Virus record (IMG/VR): IMGVR_UViG_3300020187_000025
Coordinates: 1 to 64,000 of that record
Direction: 5' to 3' (one strand)
Length of the DNA stretch: 64,000 nucleotides
Source: a virus
Below the pieces are notes generated by a model. The model was not told the origin of the DNA and ran no database searches. It saw nothing but the letters and a program-made list of their open reading frames with translations. Every line of letters starts with the position of its first letter. Position 1 is the first letter of the stretch. Below are positions 15,421-23,824 of the stretch, one piece after another. The position numbers and the translations under genes are program-made.

Positions 15421-15557
15421 TGGCAAAAGGTTTAACGCTTGGTAACTATTTATCCAAGCCAAAGAAAAAACGTCCAGGTGTACACGCTAAAAGCAAAACA
15501 TCAAAAATAAAAAATAGTAAAAATTACGTTAAGACCTACAGAGGTCAAGGTAAATAA
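15420..15557 (+). CDS. Small basic conserved phage protein (45 aa)
   Basis: ATG 15420 overlaps the previous stop (TAATG). The 45-residue product is almost wholly Lys/Arg/Ser/Gly: MAKGLTLGNYLSKPKKKRPG, then VHAKSKTSKIKNSKNYVKTY and RGQGK. The segment RPGVHAKSKTSK.K.SKNY.K.YRGQG is a recognisable small conserved protein of T4-like marine phages. Its charge points to DNA binding or a role in the core; no function is known. It is too short for default gene callers but well supported by the conserved pattern and the overlap. Confidence 0.8.
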   Translation: MAKGLTLGNYLSKPKKKRPGVHAKSKTSKIKNSKNYVKTYRGQGK

Positions 15558-15565
15558 ATATTTAT
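15557..15565 (+). promoter_or_regulatory. AATATTTAT box before 15570
   Basis: Exact match, but it ends only 4 bases before the start codon, so if it is a -7 element the transcript would be leaderless. It is a weak case for a promoter. Confidence 0.3.
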
Positions 15566-15569
15566 ATAC

Positions 15570-16376
15570 ATGACAACACAAGACTTATATACCAAACTGG
15601 TAACTGGTGAAATTACAGAACAAAAGTTCTTGTATGAAGTGCGTCGTGACGCTAGATTGCCCTGGATTACCTCATCTAATAATTTTACAGATACAGTAAA
15701 GATCCTTAAAAATAAGGGTATGATATCTGAAAAACAAACAAAAGAATCTACAGGAAAGCAAGAAGTAGATATTATTGCTAAAACTATTGATATGGTTAAC
15801 CCATATGAATACGCTAGAGGTATGGATATTGAACTAGGTCTTGAAAACGAAGCTGTTGGTAATGTAGATATTACAGAAGACGACGTTAAAAAAGCACAGA
15901 AAAAAGTACTTAAAAATCTTACTAAAGACCCTAACTATTACTCTAAAAAGAGAATAGCATCTATGGGTGATAGCGAATACGAAGTAGAAGTAAACGCAAA
16001 ATCTATTGCTGCTTTAGAAAAGCAAAAAGGCAAAATTATCCGTGAAGGAGATGATGATGGATTCGCATCAGAAGACGAAAGAGAAAACTATTACTTAGAT
16101 TTAGACGATGTAAATGAACACGGAGAAGAATACGATAGAGTAGCTGATGTAAACGCTGATTCAACTCCACTAGAAGAAGAAAGTGTTGAAGAACTAGGTA
16201 GAACTAGAGATGCTATCTACGAAAAATACGCTAAAAAATATGGTGTTGATGTAGATGAACTTAAAGATAAAGTTGAAGCACTTAGATTAGAAGCAATCGA
16301 GGTAGACAATGAACAAGATGCAATTAATGTTCAAAAGAAAGCCCCCGATGCTGACGTTCGTATAGTAAAAAAGTAA
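15570..16376 (+). CDS. Conserved phage protein upstream of prohead protease
   Basis: A 268-residue acidic protein. The N-terminal 50 residues (LYTKLVTGEITEQKFLYEVRRD...LPWIT..NNFTDTVKILKNKGMI) and the segment VNPYEYARGMDIELG...KAQKKVLKNLTKDPNYYSKK are two conserved modules that I recall in marine T4-like phages next to the protease gene. The acidic C-terminus is probably flexible. One base separates it from the protease start, indicating coupling. It may be an internal core protein (inference). Confidence 0.7.
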   Translation: MTTQDLYTKLVTGEITEQKFLYEVRRDARLPWITSSNNFTDTVKILKNKGMISEKQTKESTGKQEVDIIAKTIDMVNPYEYARGMDIELGLENEAVGNVDITEDDVKKAQKKVLKNLTKDPNYYSKKRIASMGDSEYEVEVNAKSIAALEKQKGKIIREGDDDGFASEDERENYYLDLDDVNEHGEEYDRVADVNADSTPLEEESVEELGRTRDAIYEKYAKKYGVDVDELKDKVEALRLEAIEVDNEQDAINVQKKAPDADVRIVKK

Positions 16377-16377
16377 G

Positions 16378-16995
16378 ATGGCTCAAAAACTATTAATAGA
16401 ATATTCCGTATTTACACCTAAAAATACCCAAATTACAGAGGGTATTTCTGGTAATAAAAATATGATGGTTGAAGGTGTTGTTCAGCGTGCTGAAGAATTT
16501 AACCATAACGGAAGACGCTATCCATTTGATATACTAAAAAGAGAAGTAGACAAATATATAGGTGGCCCTATCGCTGAAAATAGAGCACTAGGTGAATTAG
16601 ATCACCCAGAATCATCTGTCATTAATTTAAAAAATGCTTCTCACAATATTAAAGAGTTATATTGGGATGGAAACGATTTAATGGGTAAAATTGAAGTTTT
16701 ACCAACCCCATCAGGCAATATATTAAAAGAATTATTCAATAATAATATTACTGTTGGTATTTCATCTCGTGGTATGGGTTCTGTTAAACCTTTAGGTGAA
16801 GGTAGAGTAGAAGTAGACGATGATTTCGAACTATTATGTTGGGATTTTGTTTCTACCCCTTCTACACATGGTGCTTTTATGAAACCTACAGGATTAAACG
16901 AAAGTAGAAAATATACTACTAACAAATACACAAAACTACACGAGATAGTTTCAGATATTATCTGCACCCAGTCAGGTATTTGTTGCCTACGCTAA
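16378..16995 (+). CDS. gp21: Prohead core protease (T4 gp21-like)
   Basis: A 205-residue serine protease that matures the prohead by cutting capsid and core proteins after L/I-x-x-E. The herpesvirus-assemblin-like fold is marked by ALGELDHPESSVINLKNASH with His76, GISSRGMGSV with Ser129 or Ser130, and LCWDFVSTPSTHGAFM with Asp156. Length is close to T4 gp21 (212). The last residues (ICTQSGICCLR) add three cysteines, not typical of the family. It is followed by scaffold and capsid genes as in T4. Confidence 0.92.
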   Translation: MAQKLLIEYSVFTPKNTQITEGISGNKNMMVEGVVQRAEEFNHNGRRYPFDILKREVDKYIGGPIAENRALGELDHPESSVINLKNASHNIKELYWDGNDLMGKIEVLPTPSGNILKELFNNNITVGISSRGMGSVKPLGEGRVEVDDDFELLCWDFVSTPSTHGAFMKPTGLNESRKYTTNKYTKLHEIVSDIICTQSGICCLR

Positions 16996-17022
16996 ATTTC
17001 CTTATTTTTTTATACTCCCTAT

Positions 17023-17030
17023 ATATTTAT
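17023..17030 (+). promoter_or_regulatory. ATATTTAT box in scaffold leader
   Basis: It lies in the longest gene-free gap (16996-17127), 97 bases before the scaffold start, and overlaps an inverted repeat at 17027-17040. I see no other feature in the gap beyond AT-rich leader sequence. Confidence 0.5.
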
Positions 17031-17040
17031 CTACAGATAA
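17027..17040 (+). other. Inverted repeat TTATCT-ac-AGATAA
   Basis: A perfect 6-bp palindrome arm with a 2-base centre that overlaps the end of the ATATTTAT box. It could be an operator or a 5'-end hairpin of the scaffold mRNA. Confidence 0.4.
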
Positions 17041-17127
17041 GATAGATATTCCCAATAATATCTCACTCAAGATATAAACTCTTATATTACTTCCCTTAAT
17101 AAGTAATCCCGACAAAATTTTATTACA

Positions 17128-18291
17128 ATGTCAAACACAAAGTTTTTCAACGATGCTATCGCTGAAGCTAAAGCTATTCGTGAGACTGCTCTAGCCAATG
17201 CCAAACTCGCTCTTGAAGAGGCTTTTACTCCACAAATCCAATCTATGCTTGAAAAGAAGCTTTCAGAAGAAGCAGACGAGCTAGATGAGGAAAAAGATCT
17301 TGACGAATCTACTGTAGAAGAAACTACAAATGTAGATGAGAAAAAAGATATGGATGAAGCTAAAAAAGACGATATGGACGAGGCTAAGAAGGACGTTGAC
17401 GAAGCCAAAAAAGATGACATGGATGAAGCAAAATCTGATGTAGATGAAGCTAAAGACATGGAAGAGGCTAAGAAAGACGTAGACGAAGCTAAAGCTGACG
17501 TAGATGAAGCAAAAGTTGACGAGAAAAAAGACATGGAAGAAGCTGCTGTAGAAGAAGCATCTGACATGGAAGAAGGTTCAATTGAAGAAATTGACCTAGA
17601 TGAATTATTAGCTGAACTTGAAGCTGCTGAAAGCCAAGTATCAGAAGAAACTGTAGAAGAAACAGCACCTGTTGCTGAAGAGCCTGTAGCTGAAGAAGAA
17701 GTTGCCCTTGGGGAAGCTGAAGCTGAAGACGAAGTAGGTGAAATTACAGTAGATGAGCTTAAAGACATTATCCGTGACGTCCTTGCTGATGTAATGGGTG
17801 GTGGTGCTGGTGAAGGCGAAGATATGGAAGTTGACGTAGATGGAGATGGTGACATGGATGTTGCTATTGACGGAGACGAAGACGGAGATATTGAAATTGA
17901 CGAAACAAAAGTTGAAGAGAAAAAAGAAGTTGAAGAAGTTAAAGCTGAATTAAACGAAGCTATTACTGTAATCAACACTTTGAAATCAGAACTTAACGAA
18001 GTTAACCTTCTAAACGCTAAGCTATTATACGTGAACAAATTGTTCCGTAGCAAAACCTTAACTGAATCACAGAAAGTAAAAGTAATCAATGCATTTGATA
18101 GAGCTGAATCTGTGAAAGAAGTTAAAAACATTTTTGAAACAATCAAGGATGCTGTAACAACAGAAGCTAAAAAGCCTGTAAACGAATCTCGTTCATTCGC
18201 TTCTAAAGCTGCTGGAGTTGCACCTAAGAAACCTATTGTTGAAAGTAACGATTTCGTAGCTAGAATGCAAAAACTAGCCGGAATTATTTAA
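17128..18291 (+). CDS. gp22: Prohead scaffold/core protein (T4 gp22-like)
   Basis: A 387-residue, extremely acidic scaffold. The N-terminal helix (FFNDAIAEAKAIRETALANAKLALEEAF) and the C-terminal gp22-type region (LNEVNLLNAKLLYVNKLFRS.TL.ESQKVKVINAFDRAESVKEVKNI) are the family marks. Between them, residues 68-135 carry tandem heptad-like DEAKKDV/MDEAKKD repeats, and residues 228-255 hold Asp-rich DVDGDGDMDV...DGDEDGDIEID stretches like calcium loops. It is expected to form the prohead core and be degraded by gp21. It precedes the capsid gene. Confidence 0.9.
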   Translation: MSNTKFFNDAIAEAKAIRETALANAKLALEEAFTPQIQSMLEKKLSEEADELDEEKDLDESTVEETTNVDEKKDMDEAKKDDMDEAKKDVDEAKKDDMDEAKSDVDEAKDMEEAKKDVDEAKADVDEAKVDEKKDMEEAAVEEASDMEEGSIEEIDLDELLAELEAAESQVSEETVEETAPVAEEPVAEEEVALGEAEAEDEVGEITVDELKDIIRDVLADVMGGGAGEGEDMEVDVDGDGDMDVAIDGDEDGDIEIDETKVEEKKEVEEVKAELNEAITVINTLKSELNEVNLLNAKLLYVNKLFRSKTLTESQKVKVINAFDRAESVKEVKNIFETIKDAVTTEAKKPVNESRSFASKAAGVAPKKPIVESNDFVARMQKLAGII

Positions 18292-18314
18292 TAACGACTT
18301 AAAATTTATTTAAA

Positions 18315-19949
18315 ATGTCAAACGTAGTAAACCAACTATTAGAGACCGCTAACCCATACAAGTCAGTACAAAAAGATGCTGCTAGACTTGCTGGAAAGTG
18401 GGACAAGTCAGGGTTACTAGAAGGAATTTCTGGTGACACTGATAAAGCTAACATGGCAATCATGTTAGAAAACCAAGCTAAACAACTTGTTGTTGAAGCA
18501 AACCAAACTGGAACTGGCGCAAGCTTTACTCCCGGAACTGGTGAGCAGTATGCTGCAGTAGCTCTACCCCTAGTACGTAAAGTATTCGGACAAATCGCTG
18601 CTAAAGAATTTGTTTCTGTTCAACCAATGAGCCTTCCTGCTGGACTAGTATTTTATCTAGACTTCCAATACGGAACAACTCAAAAACCATTTACAGATGG
18701 TAATTCAATGTACGGTACTCCAACTGAGCACTTCGGTAACACAAACGAAGGTGGACTTTATGGAGCTGGAAGATTTGGATACTCTATCAATGAGCACACT
18801 GCTTCTGCTGCTGGTGTATTTGCTACAGCTTCTTGGGCTGACGCAAACTTTGATTCAAACTTCTCAGAATCTGTAGCTCAAGCTGCTGGATCTGATTATT
18901 TGAAAACTCTTACATTCACTACAGCTTCTATTTCTGCTGATATCGATACTGATGCAGTACGTTCATTCGTACCTTCTTCAGGATCTTGGCTAGAGGCTAA
19001 TACTTTATCTCAATTTACTAAACTTAGTGGTGGTAACTTAGTATTTGTAGTATCTGGATCTGCTACTAACCTATTAGATGATACTATATCTGTATACTAT
19101 TCTAAGAAAACTGCTGATAATGCACGTGGTGATTATGAAGATGGTTCAACACTAGCTACAACTGACCCAGCAAGAACTGAGATCTCTATCCCAGAAATTG
19201 ATGTACAGTTAAGAAGTGAAACTATTGCTGCTAAAACACGTAAGTTAAAAGCACAATGGACACCAGAATTTTCTCAAGACCTTAACGCTTTCCATTCACT
19301 AGATGCTGAAGCTGAATTGACTAATATCCTTTCAGAATACATCTCATTGGAAATCGATCTTGAAATTCTTGATATGTTAGTACAAAATGTACCTACTTCT
19401 CAAGTTGCTAACTGGTCTGCGAGAGTAGGCGAGGAAATCAACTCTGCAGGAACAGGATTCAATTCTAACACTAACGGTGTATATTATACTCAAATGAGCT
19501 GGTTCCAAACACTTGGAATTAAATTACAGAAAATCTCTAACTTGATTCACCAGAAAACTCTACGTGGTGGTGCTAACTTTATGGTAGTATCTCCAACTGT
19601 AGCAACTGTACTAGAATCAATTCCAGGATTTGCTGCTGATACTGATGGTGATGTAACTAAAGCTACTTATGCTTTCGGTGTACAGAAAATCGGTGCTTTA
19701 AACAGCCGTTACAAAGTTTACAAGAACCCATACATGAACGAATCAACAATCTTGATGGGCTTCAGAGGAAATCAATTCCTAGAAAGTGGTGCAGTTTACG
19801 CTCCATATATTCCATTAATCATGACACCTCTAGTGTACGATCCAAATACCTTCACTCCAAGAAAAGGTATCATGACTCGTTATGCTAAGAAAATGGTACG
19901 TCCTGAATTCTATGGTAAAGTAAATGTATCTGGATTAAACGTAATCTAA
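18315..19949 (+). CDS. gp23: Major capsid protein (T4 gp23-like)
   Basis: A 544-residue capsid subunit. The N-terminal propeptide ends at LVVE (58-61), giving a predicted mature start at Ala62, close to T4 gp23 (after Glu65). MLENQAKQLVVEANQTG matches the T4 cleavage region in layout. The HK97-fold body shows LPLVRKVFGQIAAKEFVSVQPMSLPAGLVFYLDF, the long insertion domain, and a C-terminus with MTPLVYDPNTFTPRKGIMTRYAKKMVRPEFYGK, typical of the family. A strong terminator follows. Confidence 0.96.
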   Translation: MSNVVNQLLETANPYKSVQKDAARLAGKWDKSGLLEGISGDTDKANMAIMLENQAKQLVVEANQTGTGASFTPGTGEQYAAVALPLVRKVFGQIAAKEFVSVQPMSLPAGLVFYLDFQYGTTQKPFTDGNSMYGTPTEHFGNTNEGGLYGAGRFGYSINEHTASAAGVFATASWADANFDSNFSESVAQAAGSDYLKTLTFTTASISADIDTDAVRSFVPSSGSWLEANTLSQFTKLSGGNLVFVVSGSATNLLDDTISVYYSKKTADNARGDYEDGSTLATTDPARTEISIPEIDVQLRSETIAAKTRKLKAQWTPEFSQDLNAFHSLDAEAELTNILSEYISLEIDLEILDMLVQNVPTSQVANWSARVGEEINSAGTGFNSNTNGVYYTQMSWFQTLGIKLQKISNLIHQKTLRGGANFMVVSPTVATVLESIPGFAADTDGDVTKATYAFGVQKIGALNSRYKVYKNPYMNESTILMGFRGNQFLESGAVYAPYIPLIMTPLVYDPNTFTPRKGIMTRYAKKMVRPEFYGKVNVSGLNVI

Positions 19950-19976
19950 GACTAGATAATTTTACTTATTTAAAAG

Positions 19977-20003
19977 AACCCGCCCCGTAAGGCGGGTTTT
20001 TTT
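19977..20003 (+). terminator. Rho-independent terminator after capsid gene
   Basis: Stem aacccgcc (19977-19984) with ggcgggtt (19991-19998), 6-base loop, seven T. The only strongly GC-rich hairpin here; it ends the head operon. Confidence 0.92.
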
Positions 20004-20012
20004 ATTTTAAAA

Positions 20013-20021
20013 TATATTTAT
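20013..20021 (+). promoter_or_regulatory. TATATTTAT box before 20029
   Basis: It sits 10 bases after the terminator T tract and ends 7 bases before the start codon. No TTG lies 20 bases upstream, unlike the host-like class. Confidence 0.45.
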
Positions 20022-20028
20022 AGTATAT

Positions 20029-20298
20029 ATGTTAATAGAAGAAGTACCATTTAAAGTCTTCCTTGAAAGGAACCCACATCTAAAGAATCGACCTATTAAC
20101 GAGCAGTCGTTTCATTATCACGATTATATATCTAAATGTCAAATGCAACTAAGATATATGATAGAGTGTGGAGGTCAAGGAGCATCTTCTACTACAAGTG
20201 AGGGTGGAGGACCAGTAACTGATACTTATTTTATATTACAAGAAAACGCTGACTATGTGTTACAAGAAGATGGCGATAAACTAATTTGGACAATCTAA
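20029..20298 (+). CDS. Small hypothetical virion-type protein
   Basis: An 89-residue protein. Its C-terminal end TDTYFILQENADYVLQEDGDKLIW is a short LQE..DY.LQEDGDK motif that I recall at the ends of fibre-type or structural proteins in marine phages. The N-terminal half (FKVFLERNPHLKNRPINEQSF) is helical. The Gly/Ser/Thr linker in the middle suggests two small modules. The next gene starts five bases downstream. Function unknown. Confidence 0.6.
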   Translation: MLIEEVPFKVFLERNPHLKNRPINEQSFHYHDYISKCQMQLRYMIECGGQGASSTTSEGGGPVTDTYFILQENADYVLQEDGDKLIWTI

Positions 20299-20302
20299 TA
20301 CC

Positions 20303-21370
20303 ATGGCTGACAAGAAAATAACAGAATTAAACGAACTCTCCTCAGCATCTTTAAATGACATATTTGCTGTAGTAGATATAGCTGGGAGTGAAACTAAAAA
20401 AATTACTAACGAAAGCTATATCACAAATGTTAGAAATCACGAATCTCCTTTAACCGCCTCTGGTGTGGTAATATCAGGTGATTTAATTCCAAAATTTCCT
20501 TCTGGCTCAACTTTAGGTACAGCAGACAAACCATTCGCCGAACTATATCTACAATCAGGCTCTATCTACGTAGAATCTGATACACCTGGGGATCCACCAG
20601 CTGTTATTTCAAATGTAAGTGGTAACTTAGAGATATCAGTCGGTGGTATGTTACTAATAGAACCCGGCAACTCATTTATAGCAGATACAGGCTCATTTAA
20701 ATATCTTTCTGGTAGCTTAGAACATATTGGATCACTTATCCGATCAGGTTCAACTGATATATCAGGATCACTTACAGCATCTTTAACAAATGAACACGTT
20801 TGGATAGGAGATGAAAATAATAGAAGCACCGAAATATCGGCCTCGGCATTAGCTACCTACCTTACTTCCTCATTTGTTACACCAGAACAGACAGGCTCAT
20901 TTGTTGAATCAGCTTATATATCACTTTACTCTTCAGCATCTCAACAATTAGCAGTATCTGGAGCAGCACAACCAGTTACTTTTAATAGTGTGTGGGCACA
21001 AGATGGAGTAAGTCTATCGGGGGGTTCTCAACTAGTAATGGAAAAAGCAGGGACTTATCAATTTAATTTTGTTGCTCAAGTTCAAAATACAGAAAACGCA
21101 GTACATGATTCGTACTTTTGGATAAAATACAATGGAAATAATTTTCCAAACTCAGCAACTCAAATGTCTTTACAGCCAAGAAAGAATGAAAGTACTCCAT
21201 CTGCTCAATTGATGACTGTGAATATAGTAGGTGTTGCACAAAACGATGATGATTATATTGAATTATATTGGACAGGTGATAGTAATACTATACAGTTAAA
21301 TGAAACTCCAGGTAATGGAGTTAAACCAGAAACACCTTCGGTAATTGCAAACATAATAAGGGTAGGTTAA
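20303..21370 (+). CDS. Fibre-like structural protein with C1q-like end
   Basis: A 355-residue protein. The N-terminus KITELNELSSASLNDIFAVVDIAGSETKKIT is a fibre attachment motif common in phage tail and head fibres. The middle is Ser/Gly-rich with SGSL repeats. The C-terminal ~140 residues (SLSGGSQLVMEKAGTYQFNFVAQV...SYFWIKYNGNNFPNS...YIELYWTGDS) look like a C1q/TNF-type jelly roll that often trimerises and binds receptors. Its position between capsid and PhoH, away from the main fibre region, may indicate a head fibre or neck whisker (inference). Confidence 0.7.
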   Translation: MADKKITELNELSSASLNDIFAVVDIAGSETKKITNESYITNVRNHESPLTASGVVISGDLIPKFPSGSTLGTADKPFAELYLQSGSIYVESDTPGDPPAVISNVSGNLEISVGGMLLIEPGNSFIADTGSFKYLSGSLEHIGSLIRSGSTDISGSLTASLTNEHVWIGDENNRSTEISASALATYLTSSFVTPEQTGSFVESAYISLYSSASQQLAVSGAAQPVTFNSVWAQDGVSLSGGSQLVMEKAGTYQFNFVAQVQNTENAVHDSYFWIKYNGNNFPNSATQMSLQPRKNESTPSAQLMTVNIVGVAQNDDDYIELYWTGDSNTIQLNETPGNGVKPETPSVIANIIRVG

Positions 21371-21377
21371 TATTTAT
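21369..21377 (+). promoter_or_regulatory. AATATTTAT box before phoH
   Basis: Overlaps the stop of the fibre-like gene; it ends 45 bases before phoH. A 7-bp hairpin (21378-21397, loop cgttct) lies between the box and the gene. Confidence 0.5.
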
Positions 21378-21422
21378 ATGTGAACGTTCTTTCACATGTA
21401 TTAACCCTTTAACAAACCGTTT

Positions 21423-22157
21423 ATGGCAAGTAAACCCCATACGGACGAAGTATATCGTCCAAAGAGGATACCTAAAAACCCAATTAATTTTAAATTACAA
21501 TTAAACGAAGAGCAAAAAGAAGCAAAAGCTAAAATATTAGACAATACAATAACCCTCCTAGCAGGGCAAGCAGGTTCTGGAAAAACGTTATTAGCATGTA
21601 ATGTCGCACTCGATGGTCTATTCAGACGAATGTATGATAAAGTAATCATAACCAGACCAACTGTATCAAAAGAAGAAATCGGATTTTTACCCGGAGATTT
21701 AAGAGAAAAAATGGACCCTTGGGTTCAACCCATATATCAAAATATGTTTTTACTATATGACAAAGTCAAAATAGAAAAATGTATTGAAGATGGTACTATA
21801 GAAATTGTACCTGTATCGTTTATGCGAGGTAGAACATTTCTAGATTCTGTTATTATAGTAGATGAAGCACAAAACGTTACACACGATCAAATGGAAATGA
21901 TCGCAACACGTATTGGAAAACGATCCAAAATGATAGTGTGTGGTGATACACATCAAGTAGACCTTAAAAATAAAGGTGATTCAGGATTCAAATTCCTATA
22001 TAATGCTGCTAAAAAGGTCAAAAATATGGAATCCATTACTTTGATGACAAACAATAGAGACGAAGTAGTTCAAGACCTTATTGATTACTATAACGAAGCA
22101 TACGACAAAAAACAAATTGTAGGTACCGCGGGTAGCAGTGGAACAACAAGAAGGTAA
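21423..22157 (+). CDS. phoH: PhoH-like P-loop ATPase
   Basis: A 244-residue PhoH-family ATPase/putative RNA helicase. Walker A GQAGSGKT is at residues 48-55, ITRPTVSKEEIGFLPGD follows, Walker B VIIVDEAQ is at 143-150 and a sensor-like MIVCGDTHQVDL comes after it. The family is one of the commonest auxiliary genes in marine phages; its role in infection is unsettled (RNA handling or phosphate stress have been proposed). It is placed among neck genes under its own AATATTTAT box. Confidence 0.93.
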   Translation: MASKPHTDEVYRPKRIPKNPINFKLQLNEEQKEAKAKILDNTITLLAGQAGSGKTLLACNVALDGLFRRMYDKVIITRPTVSKEEIGFLPGDLREKMDPWVQPIYQNMFLLYDKVKIEKCIEDGTIEIVPVSFMRGRTFLDSVIIVDEAQNVTHDQMEMIATRIGKRSKMIVCGDTHQVDLKNKGDSGFKFLYNAAKKVKNMESITLMTNNRDEVVQDLIDYYNEAYDKKQIVGTAGSSGTTRR

Positions 22158-22165
22158 ATATTTAT
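22157..22165 (+). promoter_or_regulatory. AATATTTAT box before neck gene 22180
   Basis: Begins at the last base of the phoH stop; it ends 14 bases before the start codon. Confidence 0.5.
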
Positions 22166-22179
22166 AACAAAATCTAATT

Positions 22180-23331
22180 ATGTCTCAAACCCCTATTATA
22201 TGGACGGGTGCTTCCACATTCGCAGGTGGTCAAACTCCATTTGGCTTTTATGATAGTGATACTCAATTTTCTACAGATGCTGATAAAGTAGCACAATTTT
22301 GTGCTTCACGTTTAGGATATCCTACAGTTGATGTTGAAATGGGTAGTGGTTCGTTTTATGCTTGTTTTGAAGAAGCTGTAACTACATATGGTAACGAGCT
22401 TTATTTATATCAAATACGAAATAACTTTATAAATTTAGAAGCCTCTAATACAGGTTCTGAATTAAATCAATCTGTAATTAACCCTAACTTAGGAAACGTT
22501 ATTAGATTAGCTGAAAATTATGGGTCAGAGGCAGGTTCAGGTGGTAATGTAACTTGGTATTCAGGCTCAATCCCACTAACAGCATCAGTTCAAGAATACG
22601 ATTTAAATGCTTGGAAAGATACCCAAGGTATTACAGGTTCAATTGAAGTAAAACAAGTATTTTATCAAAATACTCCTGCAATTGTTAGATATTTTGATCC
22701 TTATGCTGGTACAGGATATGGATCTCAACAATTACTTGATGTATTTGGGTTTGGAAACTATTCTCCTGCAATTAACTTTTTGTTAATGCCAATCTATTAT
22801 GATATTTCTGTAATTCAAGCAATTGAACTAAATGATCAAATTAGAAAATCAGCATTCTCATTTGAATTAGTTAATAACAAATTAAGAGTATTCCCTATCC
22901 CAAACTTACCAGGACAATTATTCATTCAGTACATTAAAGTAGATGAAAGAAATGCCCCTACATCATCTAATTTCTCAGGTGGCGATATGGTAACAGACAT
23001 TTCAAATGTTCCTTATGAAAACCCAACATATGAATATATCAATGCACCTGGTAGATATTGGGTATTTGAATATACTTTAGCATTAGCAAAAGAACTATTA
23101 GGATACATAAGAGGTAAATACTCTCAGGTACCAGTACCAGGAGCTGAAGTAACATTAAATCAAGCTGATTTAATTGCTGCTGCAAATACAGAAAAAGCAG
23201 CATTAATTGAAAAACTAAGATTAGATCTAGATGAAAACTCTAGAAAAATGCAATTACAACGTAAAGCAGAAGAAGCAGATGCAATGGGCAGAACATTAGA
23301 ACAAGTTCCCCTACCAATTTATATAGCATAA
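22180..23331 (+). CDS. gp13: Neck protein (T4 gp13-like)
   Basis: A 383-residue head-completion/neck protein. The segments QFCASRLGYPTVDVEMGSGSFYACFEEAVTTYGNELYLYQIRNN and, later, PGRYWVFEYTLALAKELLGYIRGKYSQVPVPGAEVTLNQADLI are typical of the gp13 family in T4-like phages. It plugs the portal with gp14 after packaging and accepts the tail. A one-base gap to the next gene fits the gp13-gp14 pairing. Confidence 0.85.
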   Translation: MSQTPIIWTGASTFAGGQTPFGFYDSDTQFSTDADKVAQFCASRLGYPTVDVEMGSGSFYACFEEAVTTYGNELYLYQIRNNFINLEASNTGSELNQSVINPNLGNVIRLAENYGSEAGSGGNVTWYSGSIPLTASVQEYDLNAWKDTQGITGSIEVKQVFYQNTPAIVRYFDPYAGTGYGSQQLLDVFGFGNYSPAINFLLMPIYYDISVIQAIELNDQIRKSAFSFELVNNKLRVFPIPNLPGQLFIQYIKVDERNAPTSSNFSGGDMVTDISNVPYENPTYEYINAPGRYWVFEYTLALAKELLGYIRGKYSQVPVPGAEVTLNQADLIAAANTEKAALIEKLRLDLDENSRKMQLQRKAEEADAMGRTLEQVPLPIYIA

Positions 23332-23332
23332 T

Positions 23333-23824
23333 ATGGCCCTATACGGAAAAAATAGAGATGTATTACTATTTCAGGGGCTCAATACAGAACTCCTACATAA
23401 AATCATCGAACAACAGGTTGGATACTACAAGCCTGTTTTAGACGATACACCTGCCAATCTATATGGCGAAGCGCAAAATAAAACGTGGTTAGGCCCTGTT
23501 TTAATTAAATGTTTGCTCGATAGAGGCGAACAAGAAGTAGTAAACGATGAATTTGGTGTAGATAGAAATAGACCATTATCAGTTCGTTTCTTTAGAAAAG
23601 ATTTAGTTGACGCTAATATTGTTCCTGAAATAGGAGATGCGATACTTTGGAATGAAGATTACTATGAAGTTGATAATCTAGTAGAAAATCAATTAATATT
23701 AGGTAAAGATCCATCATATCCATACAGTGATACAGTAGACGATTTTGGTTCAAGTCACTCAATCATATTAACATGCCACTATACAAGACCAGAACGTTTA
23801 GGAATTAAAGAAGAAAGAATGTAA
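23333..23824 (+). CDS. Neck/head-completion protein (gp14-like)
   Basis: A 163-residue protein that follows the gp13-like gene by one base. Features such as NLYGEAQNKTWLGPVLIKCLLDR, RPLSVRFFRKDLVDANIVPEIGDAILWNEDYYEVDNL are typical of the small neck proteins called gp14 in T4-like relatives. It is shorter than T4 gp14 (256), so the assignment leans on position and on the beta-rich GD.I.WN..YYEVDN segment shared with head-tail connectors. The stop overlaps the next start by one base. Confidence 0.65.
   Translation: MALYGKNRDVLLFQGLNTELLHKIIEQQVGYYKPVLDDTPANLYGEAQNKTWLGPVLIKCLLDRGEQEVVNDEFGVDRNRPLSVRFFRKDLVDANIVPEIGDAILWNEDYYEVDNLVENQLILGKDPSYPYSDTVDDFGSSHSIILTCHYTRPERLGIKEERM

Noticed and set aside
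17082-18146. A 354-codon minus-strand frame opposite the scaffold gene
   Set aside because: Its product is a Ser-rich reverse image of the acidic GAA/GAT-rich scaffold; no minus-strand gene context exists anywhere in the window.
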